64,000 nt of DNA from Jidongwangia harbinensis (GTDB lineage Bacteria > Actinomycetota > Actinomycetes > Mycobacteriales > Micromonosporaceae), in assembly GCF_020216025.1 (NCBI RefSeq), contig NZ_JAIWNC010000038.1:39893-103892 (forward strand), in the 5' to 3' direction. Shown here one piece after another: positions 51,962 to 59,305 of this stretch (its first letter is position 1; every line of letters starts with the position of its first letter). Under the pieces are notes generated by a model. That model had not been told where the DNA came from, did no database searches, and saw only the letters and a program-made list of their open reading frames with translations. A program made the translations under genes and the position numbers.

Positions 51962-52744
51962 ATGGGGATCGCCGTCGAAGCCGAGGATCTACGCCGCACC
52001 TACCGCAGCCGCACCGGCTGGGCCCGGGCCCGCCGCACCGAGGTGGACGCGGTGCGCGGCATCTCCTTCTCGATCGAGCGGGGCGAGCTGTTCGGCCTGC
52101 TCGGCCCGAACGGGGCCGGCAAGACCACCACCATCAAGATGCTCAACACGCTGCTCATCCCGACCTCCGGCCGGGCCCGGGTGTGCGGGTACGACGTGGT
52201 CGCCGACACCCGCGAGGTGCGCCGCCGCATCGGGTACGTGTTCGGCGGCGACCGTGGCCTGTACGACCGGCTGTCCGGGCTGGACAACCTGCGCTACTTC
52301 GCCGAGCTGTACGGCGTCCCGCCGCGCGAGCAGAAGCGGCGCATCGGTGAACTGCTCGACCTGGTCCGCCTGACCGGCCGGGAGCGGGAGCGGGTCGAGG
52401 GCTACTCCCGCGGCATGCGCCAGCGCCTGCACATCGCCCGCGGCCTGCTGCACCGGCCGGAGGTGCTGTTCCTGGACGAGCCGTCGATCGGGGTGGACCC
52501 GGTCGCCGCCCGGGAACTGCGCGGCGCCGTCGCGGACCTGGCCGCGGCCGGCACCACGGTGCTGCTGACCACCCACTACATGGCGGAGGCCGACGAACTG
52601 TGCGACCGGATCGCGGTGATCGCGGACGGCGCCATCCAGGCGCTGGGCACGCCGGCCGAGCTGCGGGCCCGGGCCGCCGGACGGGTCGGCACCCGCGAAC
52701 CCACGCTCGAGGACGCGTACGTGGCGATCGTGCAGCCGTCATGA
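51962..52744 (+). CDS. ABC exporter ATP-binding protein
   Basis: 260 residues. Walker A GPNGAGKTTT, signature YSRGMRQRL, Walker B VLFLDEPSIGVDP, D/H-loops TTHYMAEADEL. The N-terminal RTYRSRTGWARARRTEVDAV extension and the GIGVDP-type segment fit the multidrug/lipid exporter (DrrA/NodI-like) group. It is coupled to two permeases by 4-bp overlaps. Probably controlled by the ArsR-type regulator upstream. Confidence 0.93.
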   Translation: MGIAVEAEDLRRTYRSRTGWARARRTEVDAVRGISFSIERGELFGLLGPNGAGKTTTIKMLNTLLIPTSGRARVCGYDVVADTREVRRRIGYVFGGDRGLYDRLSGLDNLRYFAELYGVPPREQKRRIGELLDLVRLTGRERERVEGYSRGMRQRLHIARGLLHRPEVLFLDEPSIGVDPVAARELRGAVADLAAAGTTVLLTTHYMAEADELCDRIAVIADGAIQALGTPAELRARAAGRVGTREPTLEDAYVAIVQPS

Positions 52745-53511
52745 GGACGGCCCGGATGATCGCGGTCGGCGCGCTCCTGCACGCCAAGCACCTCAGCCGG
52801 TCACCGCTCGAGATCGCGATCAGCCTGGTCGTGCCGGTGGTGCAGGCGACCCTCGCGGTGTACCTGCTCCGGTCCGGCGGCGCCGGGGACCGGCTGCTGG
52901 ACGCCGCGGTGGGCGCCGGGATGATGGGGGTCTGGTCGTCGGTGCTGTTCGGGTCGGGCGCCGCGATCCAGAACCAGCGCTGGCAGGGCACCCTCGAGAT
53001 GATCATGCTGGCGCCACGCCGGCCCGCGCTGGTGCTCGTGCCGATCACCCTCGCCACCGCGCTGACCGGCACCTACGCCATCCTCGCCACGCTGCTCTGG
53101 GGACGCCTGCTGTACGGCATCCGGCTCGACTTCGCCCATCCGGTCGCGTTCGCCGTGGTGGCACCGGCGTGCATCCTGTCGCTGGGTCTGTTCGGCCTGC
53201 TGCTGGCGGCCACGTTCGTGCTGCTGCGCAACGCCAACGCGCTGGCCAACACGCTGGAGTATCCGGTGTGGCTGGTGTCCGGCATGCTGGTTCCGATCAC
53301 CGTGCTGCCGGGCTGGACCGGGCCACTGGCCGCGGCCCTGCCGACCACCTGGGCGGCCCGGGCGCTGCGCGAGGCCACCGGCGGCGGGCCGGTCTGGCCG
53401 TCCGCCGCCCTCTGCGTCGGCATCGGCCTGACCTGCGCGGTGCTGGGGGCGTTCGCGCTGACGTACGTGGAACGGCGCGCCCGCGCCTCGGCCACCCTGG
53501 CGCTGGCATGA
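52741..53511 (+). CDS. ABC-2 type permease subunit 1
   Basis: 256 residues, ATG overlapping the ATPase stop by 4 bp. Six hydrophobic segments, RWQGTLEMIMLAPRRPA cytoplasmic loop (ABC-2 type coupling region) and a PVWLVSGMLVPITVLPGW ending segment. Pairs with the next gene to form the export pore. Substrate unknown. Confidence 0.9.
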   Translation: MRTARMIAVGALLHAKHLSRSPLEIAISLVVPVVQATLAVYLLRSGGAGDRLLDAAVGAGMMGVWSSVLFGSGAAIQNQRWQGTLEMIMLAPRRPALVLVPITLATALTGTYAILATLLWGRLLYGIRLDFAHPVAFAVVAPACILSLGLFGLLLAATFVLLRNANALANTLEYPVWLVSGMLVPITVLPGWTGPLAAALPTTWAARALREATGGGPVWPSAALCVGIGLTCAVLGAFALTYVERRARASATLALA

Positions 53512-54293
53512 GTGGCCTCCGGCTCCTCACCGTCGGCGGGGTGATCGCCTACCGCGCCCTGTTCAACTGGACCACGCCCGGCATGTTCGTCGGCACGCTG
53601 CTCGTCGGCCCGCTGTTCCAGCTGCTGTTCTTCGCCTACCTGGGCCGGCAGCTGCAGGTGGCCGACGACCGCTTCTACATCGTCGGCAACGCGGTGCTGG
53701 CCGCGTCGCTGGCGTGCGTGTTCGGCGGCACGATGGCGGTCGGCAACGAACGCCGCTACGGCACCCTGGGCCACGTCCTGTTGTCGCCGCGCAGCCGCAC
53801 CGCGATCTTCCTGGGGCGCGCCGTCCCGTACGCGGGGAACGGGCTGTTGATCGCCGTGACCACGCTGACCGGGGGTGCGCTGCTGCTCGGCCTGCGCGTC
53901 CCGCCCGGCGCCCTGCCCGGCCTGGCGCTGGCCCTGGCGGTGGGTTCGCTGTCCTGCGCCTGTTTCGGGCTGGCCCTGGGAGCGGTCGGCCTGCGGCTGC
54001 GCGACATCTGGGTGGTGTCGAACGTGTCGGTGGCCGTGCTGCTGCTGTTCACCGGCGTGAACGTGCCGGCCGCCGCGCTGCCCGGCTGGATGGCGGCGGC
54101 GGGCCGGTTCCTGCCGATCACACACGCCGCCGAGGCCGCCCGGGTGCTCGCCGCCGGCCGGGGCATCGGTGCCGCCCTGCCCGCGATCGGGCGGGAGGTG
54201 GCGGTCGGCGCGGCGTATGCCGTGCTGGCCGCCGCGCTGCTCACGGTGTTCGAGGCGGAGTCCCGCCGCCGCGCCAGCCTGGACACGCTGTGA
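53508..54293 (+). CDS. ABC-2 type permease subunit 2
   Basis: 261 residues, 4-bp overlap with the first permease. Six hydrophobic segments, NERRYGTLGHVLLSPRSR coupling loop and a FTGVNVPAAALPGWM segment parallel to that in the first subunit. Two similar permeases plus one ATPase make a heterodimeric exporter. Confidence 0.9.
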   Translation: MSGLRLLTVGGVIAYRALFNWTTPGMFVGTLLVGPLFQLLFFAYLGRQLQVADDRFYIVGNAVLAASLACVFGGTMAVGNERRYGTLGHVLLSPRSRTAIFLGRAVPYAGNGLLIAVTTLTGGALLLGLRVPPGALPGLALALAVGSLSCACFGLALGAVGLRLRDIWVVSNVSVAVLLLFTGVNVPAAALPGWMAAAGRFLPITHAAEAARVLAAGRGIGAALPAIGREVAVGAAYAVLAAALLTVFEAESRRRASLDTL

Positions 54294-54372
54294 ACGGCAT
54301 CACTGTCACGTTGCCCGACGTCGTCTCGTCCTGTCCGTGTCACCGAAGGATCTGGACCAGGAGGAAGAAACC

Positions 54373-54819
54373 GTGTCGCGATTGACGCTCACCGACGTCG
54401 CACCCGAGGCTTTCCAGGCGGTCATGGGCATGGAGACGCACGCCCGCCGCACCGTCGACCACACCCTGCTGCACCTGATCAAGCTGCGCGCCTCGATCCT
54501 CAACGGCTGCGGCTACTGCGTCGACATGCACAGCACCGACGCCCTGAAGGTGGGCGAGTCCAGCCGCCGGCTGTTCGGCGTGGCGGCCTGGCGGGAGGCC
54601 ACCGCGCTCTACACCGAGCGTGAACTCGCCGCCCTGGAGTTGACCGACGCCGTCACCCGACTGGGTGAACACGGCGTGCCGGACGAGGTGTGGGACCGGG
54701 CGGCGCAGCAGTTCGACAAGACCGAACTGGGCAACCTGCTGGTCGCCATCGCCACCATCAACGTGTGGAACCGCCTCGCGGTCAGCACGAGGATGGACCT
54801 GCCCGCGCTGGAGGGCTAG
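54373..54819 (+). CDS. AhpD-like carboxymuconolactone decarboxylase family protein
   Basis: 148 residues from GTG 54373, preceded by AGGAGGAAG. The redox motif is Cys-x2-Cys in ILNGCGYCVDMHS with the following His, as in AhpD-type peroxidase reductants. All-helical. The stop codon overlaps the ndk stop in convergent orientation through the shared palindrome CTAG. Confidence 0.9.
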   Translation: MSRLTLTDVAPEAFQAVMGMETHARRTVDHTLLHLIKLRASILNGCGYCVDMHSTDALKVGESSRRLFGVAAWREATALYTERELAALELTDAVTRLGEHGVPDEVWDRAAQQFDKTELGNLLVAIATINVWNRLAVSTRMDLPALEG

Positions 54820-55237
54820 ACCAGGCCGGGGAACCAGAGCGCCAGCTCGCGCTTCGCGCTCTCCGGCGAGTCGGAGGCGTGCACCAGGTTCTCCCGGTTG
54901 GACAGCGAGAGGTCGCCGCGGATCGTGCCCGCGGCGGCCTTGCGCCCGTCGGTGGCCCCGATCATCGCCCGCACCACGTCGATCACCCCGTCGCCGGCCA
55001 GCACCAGGGCGACCAGGGAACCGCTGGTCATGAACTCCTTGAGCGGCGGGTAGAACGCCTTGTCCACGTGGTCGGCGTAGTGCGCGTCGGCCAGGGGGCG
55101 TCCATCGTGCGCAACTCCATCGCCTCGATCACGAGGCCCTTGCGCTCGAACCGGCCGACGATCTCGCCGACCAGGCCGCGGCGTACCGCATCGGGCTTGA
55201 CAAGCACGAGCGACCGCTCGCTGGGCGGGGTGGACAC
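54816..55237 (-). pseudogene. ndk: Nucleoside diphosphate kinase interrupted by a one-base frameshift
   Basis: A 5' frame (GTG 55237, MSTPPSERSLVLVKPDAVRRGLVG to RTMDA) and a 3' frame (LADAHYADHVDK to ALWFPGLV, stop 54816) together give a normal Ndk, including the catalytic-His motif NLVHASDS. The switch occurs at a G run on the plus strand, 55094-55098 (five; six would restore the frame). Ndk equilibrates NTP pools and is normally intact, so a homopolymer sequencing error is likelier than real loss, but a true lesion or slippage cannot be excluded. AGGAGG and a -10 TAGGCT (55280-55285) precede the gene. Confidence 0.85.
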
Positions 55238-55364
55238 CGAAGATCCTCCTGGAGGAGCGAAACGGACACGCGGGCTGTCAGCCTATCGGTACCGGTCCCG
55301 CGGCAGGCGGCAACCACCGCACACCCCCGCCGCCGCCTCGCGTCGGACCCGGACCGGCCTCCCT

Positions 55365-55393
55365 TTCGCAACGACCGGGCGGCCCCATAGCCT
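55365..55393 (+). promoter_or_regulatory. Promoter of the VOC membrane-protein gene
   Basis: -35-like TTCGCA (55365-55370) and -10 TAGCCT (55388-55393), spacer 17 bp, about 25 bp before GTG 55419. Divergent from ndk. Confidence 0.45.
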
Positions 55394-55418
55394 GACAGGG
55401 ACACCCGGGAGGTCCACA

Positions 55419-57620
55419 GTGGCGAACCAAACCGGCCGACCCATCGCGCCGGCGCGCAAACTCGTCGCCGCCGTGCTGGGCACCATCGCGTTCTTTGTGA
55501 TGGTTTTCGGTCTCGGCCTGTCGAGCTGGGCGATCGTCGCCCTGGGCGCGGCCATGCTGGCACTGGCCGTCGCGCTCGGCATGGTGACCGTGGCCCGCCG
55601 CAGCGCCCGCGCCTGGGTCGCCGGACACGCCCAGGTCAAGGCGGTGTCCGCGCCACCCAGCTCGGCCGCCGCCTACGGCCGGGCGGAGCTGCAGCTCGTC
55701 GTGGTGGCGCCCGGCCTGCCGACCACCGAGGTCCTGGTCCGCGACCCGCGCGTGCCGGTGGTCAAATGGCCGAGCCCGGGCGACCAGGTGCCGATCAGCG
55801 TGGACGTGGACGACATGCGCCGGGTGCGGATCGACTGGGACCAGGCATCCGACCGCGGCGACGACGGCGATCCCCCGCCACCCCCGCCCTACCGGTCCCC
55901 GGACGACTTCGTCGACGACGACCTGCTCGGCGACGTGGACCCTCCGCCCTGGGCCAACCGTGACCGGGACTGGGGCCGCGGACCGGACGAACCGTCTCCG
56001 CCGTCGGCCGGCCTGGACCTGGACGAACCGCACGACTCGACCGTGGTGGTCCGGGAGACGCCCGCCGGGCCGGTGCTGGAGGGCCAGTTCGTCGACCACG
56101 ACGAGGCCCCGCCCCCGCTGCCGCACCGGGCCCGCACCGCCGAACCGGACGCCGCTCCGGGCCCGTCCCGGCCGCCCGGCACCAGGCCCAGCCCGCGCCC
56201 GCACCGCACCGCGACCAGGCCCACGGCAGACCCCGACGAGGGTACGCACGCAGCACCCTCCGGCGCCGCCGCAGCCGAATCGCACCGCGACACCCCCGAA
56301 CCCGAACGCGACACCCCCGAACCCGACCGCGGCACCGGCACCGGCGGACCCGACCGCCCGGCCGCCACCGATCGGCCGGACGACGTCGATCGGCCGGACG
56401 ACGTCGATCGGCCGGACGACGTCGATCGGCCGGACGACGTCGATCGGCCGGACGACGTTGGTCGGCCGGCCGCAGCGGCTCCGGCCGACGAGGAGATCGA
56501 CCTACCGCTGGACGGCGATCCGGAGGCACCGCCGGAGTTCACCGCCCCGGCCGCCCGGGACGCCGTGGACGACGGCATCATTACGCCGCCGCCCGCCGAC
56601 ACCGCCCCGGCCGGCCCCCGGCCGGCCTTCGTGATGGAACCGGCCGCGTCCGAGCCGGTACCCCCGCCGCCGGCCCCGCGGACCGGCGCGGACGACGAGA
56701 TCGGCCGGCGCCCGACGATCAGCGGCCTGGACGCCCCGGACACGGGCACCGCACCCGTCGACCCACCGTCCGCCCCGGCACCCGAAGCCGCACCCTCCCC
56801 CACGTCCGCGGCCTCGTCCAGCCCGGCCTCCGCGGGCTCGTCCACCCCGGCCTCCGAAGGGTCCGGGTCCGCTTCCGAAGCCGGATCCGCGGCGACCACC
56901 GGGGCCGGCCGCCGGACCGGAGCCGAGAACCAGGCCGGAGCGCACGCGGCCGTCCCCGAACAGCGCAGCGGCATCGCCAAGGCCGCCGCTGCCGGAGCCG
57001 CCGCTGCCGGAGCCGCCGCCGTGGCCGCCGCGGCCGCCGCCGGCCTCGCCGCCACCCGCAAGTCCCGCGACGACACCCCGGCCGACCCCCCTTCCGAGCC
57101 TCCCGCGACACCGCGCGACACCTCGGAGAACGGCACCGCCCCCCGGCAGCGCGGTCCGTGGGCCGACCTGGAGAGCCGCGGCTACGAACCGGACGAGCGG
57201 GCCGACGAGCTGATCACCGCGTACCCCACCGCCCGTCCCGGGCCGGCCGGCGCGATCCACGGTGTCGGCATCACGGTGCTGGTCACCGACCTCGCCCGGT
57301 CGATCGCGTTCTACCGGGAGACGCTCGGCTTCTTCGAGATCGACCGCGGTGCGGACAGCGCGGTCCTGGCGTCCGGGGACACCCGTCTGGTGCTGCGTAC
57401 CGTGCACAGCCTCTCGCCCGAGGCCGGCCGCCTCGTCCACCTGAACCTGGAGGTCGGCGACCTGGCCGCGGTGCACGAGGACCTGCAGGCCAAGGGCGTC
57501 CGGTTCGAGCACGGCCCGCGTGCGGTCAACCGGGGCGGCAAGCTGGAGCTGTGGGCCGCCGCGTTCCTCGACCCGGACGGCCACACCGTCGCGATCACCG
57601 AGTGGCGGGCCACGCGCTGA
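55419..57620 (+). CDS. Membrane-anchored VOC (glyoxalase-like) protein with long disordered middle
   Basis: 733 residues from GTG 55419 (CGGGAGG upstream). Two N-terminal TM helices (about 14-60), a soluble beta region of about 80 residues with PGDQVPISVDVDDMRRVRIDWDQ, then about 450 residues of Pro/Asp/Glu-rich disorder including an RPDDVD tract and an Ala-rich helix, and a C-terminal VOC domain (about 610-733, GVGITVLVTDLARSIAFYRETLGFFEID, HLNLEV, FLDPDGHTVAITEW). VOC enzymes or binding proteins use a paired beta-alpha-beta module with metal; only one module is present, so it should dimerise. Fusion to a membrane anchor is unusual. Confidence 0.82.
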   Translation: MANQTGRPIAPARKLVAAVLGTIAFFVMVFGLGLSSWAIVALGAAMLALAVALGMVTVARRSARAWVAGHAQVKAVSAPPSSAAAYGRAELQLVVVAPGLPTTEVLVRDPRVPVVKWPSPGDQVPISVDVDDMRRVRIDWDQASDRGDDGDPPPPPPYRSPDDFVDDDLLGDVDPPPWANRDRDWGRGPDEPSPPSAGLDLDEPHDSTVVVRETPAGPVLEGQFVDHDEAPPPLPHRARTAEPDAAPGPSRPPGTRPSPRPHRTATRPTADPDEGTHAAPSGAAAAESHRDTPEPERDTPEPDRGTGTGGPDRPAATDRPDDVDRPDDVDRPDDVDRPDDVDRPDDVGRPAAAAPADEEIDLPLDGDPEAPPEFTAPAARDAVDDGIITPPPADTAPAGPRPAFVMEPAASEPVPPPPAPRTGADDEIGRRPTISGLDAPDTGTAPVDPPSAPAPEAAPSPTSAASSSPASAGSSTPASEGSGSASEAGSAATTGAGRRTGAENQAGAHAAVPEQRSGIAKAAAAGAAAAGAAAVAAAAAAGLAATRKSRDDTPADPPSEPPATPRDTSENGTAPRQRGPWADLESRGYEPDERADELITAYPTARPGPAGAIHGVGITVLVTDLARSIAFYRETLGFFEIDRGADSAVLASGDTRLVLRTVHSLSPEAGRLVHLNLEVGDLAAVHEDLQAKGVRFEHGPRAVNRGGKLELWAAAFLDPDGHTVAITEWRATR
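56370..56459 (+). repeat. 18-bp tandem repeat (RPDDVD) in the VOC gene
   Basis: Five units GATCGGCCGGACGACGTC start at 56370, 56388, 56406, 56424 and 56442, identical except at the end of the last. In frame; encodes an acidic hexapeptide DRPDDV. Confidence 0.95.
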
Positions 57621-57626
57621 CCGGCG

Positions 57627-57983
57627 TCAGCGCGGGCCCAGGATGGTACGGCGGACGTACATCGCGTACGCCCAGGCGGCGCCGAAGATCAGTCCCAGCG
57701 CGGTCAGCGACCAGTGGAACAGCCCGGCGCCGAGCAGCAGGACCTGCAGCGCGGTGCCGCCGTGCCAGGCCCACCGGCGCCGCATCAGGCCGGCCAGGAG
57801 GACCGCCAGCACGGCCAGCGTGACGACCGCGCCGACTCCCCAGCCGCCGAGGTCGCCGCCGAGGATCCGGATCGGCTGGATGGCGAGCAGCAGCACGATC
57901 GCCTCCAGGATCAGCGTCCCGGCGCCGAGTCCGCGTACCGCTGCCTCGGGGTTCCGCAGCCCCGACGGCCGGGGTTCGGTCAT
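57627..57983 (-). CDS. DUF4233 family membrane protein
   Basis: 118 residues with four hydrophobic segments (TLILEAIVLLLAI and following). Short N-terminal loop, small charged ends. Start ATG overlaps the folC stop by 4 bp. The valS-folC-DUF4233 order is common in actinobacteria; the role of DUF4233 is unknown. Confidence 0.88.
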   Translation of the reverse strand: MTEPRPSGLRNPEAAVRGLGAGTLILEAIVLLLAIQPIRILGGDLGGWGVGAVVTLAVLAVLLAGLMRRRWAWHGGTALQVLLLGAGLFHWSLTALGLIFGAAWAYAMYVRRTILGPR

Positions 57984-59305
57984 TTCTTCAGCAGCTTCCG
58001 CGCGTCGGCCACGGTGACGACCGATCCGGTGACCAGGACGCCGACGCCGCTGTGCTCGCCGTCGGTGTTCGACTCGGCCAGCACCACGGCCTCCTCGATG
58101 GCGTCCGGCATGGTGTCGGCGACGGTGACCCGGTGCTCACCGAAGATCTCCGTGGCCAGTTGGGCGAGTTCCTGCAGCGGCATCGACCGCGGCGAGCTGT
58201 TCTGCGTCACCACCAGCTCGGCCACCACCGGTTCCAGCAGGTCGAGCAGCCCTTCGGCGTCCTTGTCGCCGAGCACCGCGACCACCGCGACCAGGTGCCG
58301 GAACGCGAACTCCTCCTCCAGCGCCTTCACCGTGGCGGCCATGCCGTGCGGGTTGTGCGCGCCGTCGAGCAGGATCGTCGGCGCGCTGCGGACCCGTTCC
58401 AGCCGGCCCGGCGAGTCGACCATGGCGAAGCCCTCGCGGATCAGGTCGACCTCGAGCTGCCGGTCCTTGCCGGCGCCGAGGAACGCCTCCACCGCGGCCA
58501 GTGCCAGTGCGGCGTTCTGGGCCTGGTGTGCGCCGAACAGCGGCAGGAAGATCTCGTCGTACACGCCGCCGAGACCCTGCAGGGCCAGCATCTGGCCGCC
58601 GACCGCGATGTCCCGCCGGACCACGCCGAACTCGCTGCCCTCGCGGGCCACCGTGGCGCCCATGTCCGCGCTGCGTTCCAGGATCGGCCGCATCGCGTCC
58701 TCGTCCTGGAGTGCGGTGATCACCGTGGCCCCGTTGTGGATGATCCCGGCCTTGGCCCAGGCGATGTCCTCGATCGTGTCGCCGAGCCACTCGGTGTGGT
58801 CCAGGCCGATCGGGGTGAGCACGCAGACGCCGGCCTCGATGACGTTGGTGGCGTCCTCCTCGCCGCCCAGCCCCACCTCCACCACGGCGATGTCCACCGG
58901 CGCGTCGGCGAACGTCGCGTACGCCAGCGCCGTGGTCATGTCGAAGTAGGTCAGCGGCTCCGCCACCTGCTTGTCGATCAGCTCGGCCAGCGGCGCCACC
59001 TCGTCGTACACGGCGACCAGCCGCTCCTCGGACACCGGCTCCCCGTCCAGGCTGATCCGCTCCCGGACGGTCTCCAGGTGCGGGCTGGTGTAGCGGCCGG
59101 TGTGCAGGCCGTGCGCCCGGAGCAGGCTGTCGATCATCCGGGCCGTCGACGTCTTGCCGTTGGTGCCGGTCAGGTGGATCGAGGGGTACGCCCGCTGCGG
59201 GCTGCCCAGCACGTCCATCAGGTCGCGGATCTTCTGCAGGTCGAACGCCATGCGGGTGAAGCCGCGCCCGTCGAGCGCGGCGATCACCTCGGGATAGGTA
59301 CTCAC
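57980..59305 (-). CDS. folC: Bifunctional folylpolyglutamate/dihydrofolate synthase
   Basis: 441 residues from GTG 59305, overlapping the valS stop by 4 bp. Mur-ligase-type fold: HLTGTNGKTSTARM P-loop, DMTTALAYATF, GLGGEEDATNV and LDGAHNPHG. Adds glutamate to (dihydro)folate. Middle gene of the valS-folC-DUF4233 operon. Confidence 0.95.
   Translation of the reverse strand: MSTYPEVIAALDGRGFTRMAFDLQKIRDLMDVLGSPQRAYPSIHLTGTNGKTSTARMIDSLLRAHGLHTGRYTSPHLETVRERISLDGEPVSEERLVAVYDEVAPLAELIDKQVAEPLTYFDMTTALAYATFADAPVDIAVVEVGLGGEEDATNVIEAGVCVLTPIGLDHTEWLGDTIEDIAWAKAGIIHNGATVITALQDEDAMRPILERSADMGATVAREGSEFGVVRRDIAVGGQMLALQGLGGVYDEIFLPLFGAHQAQNAALALAAVEAFLGAGKDRQLEVDLIREGFAMVDSPGRLERVRSAPTILLDGAHNPHGMAATVKALEEEFAFRHLVAVVAVLGDKDAEGLLDLLEPVVAELVVTQNSSPRSMPLQELAQLATEIFGEHRVTVADTMPDAIEEAVVLAESNTDGEHSGVGVLVTGSVVTVADARKLLKK

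Noticed and set aside
53073..54125. Minus-strand frame opposite the ABC permeases
   Set aside because: Composition artefact: Gln/Arg/Gly-rich translation without domains, fully covered by well-supported permease genes.
54816..55237. Programmed frameshift in ndk
   Set aside because: No slippery heptamer with a stimulatory structure known for ndk; a G-run indel is the simpler explanation, kept as an open finding.
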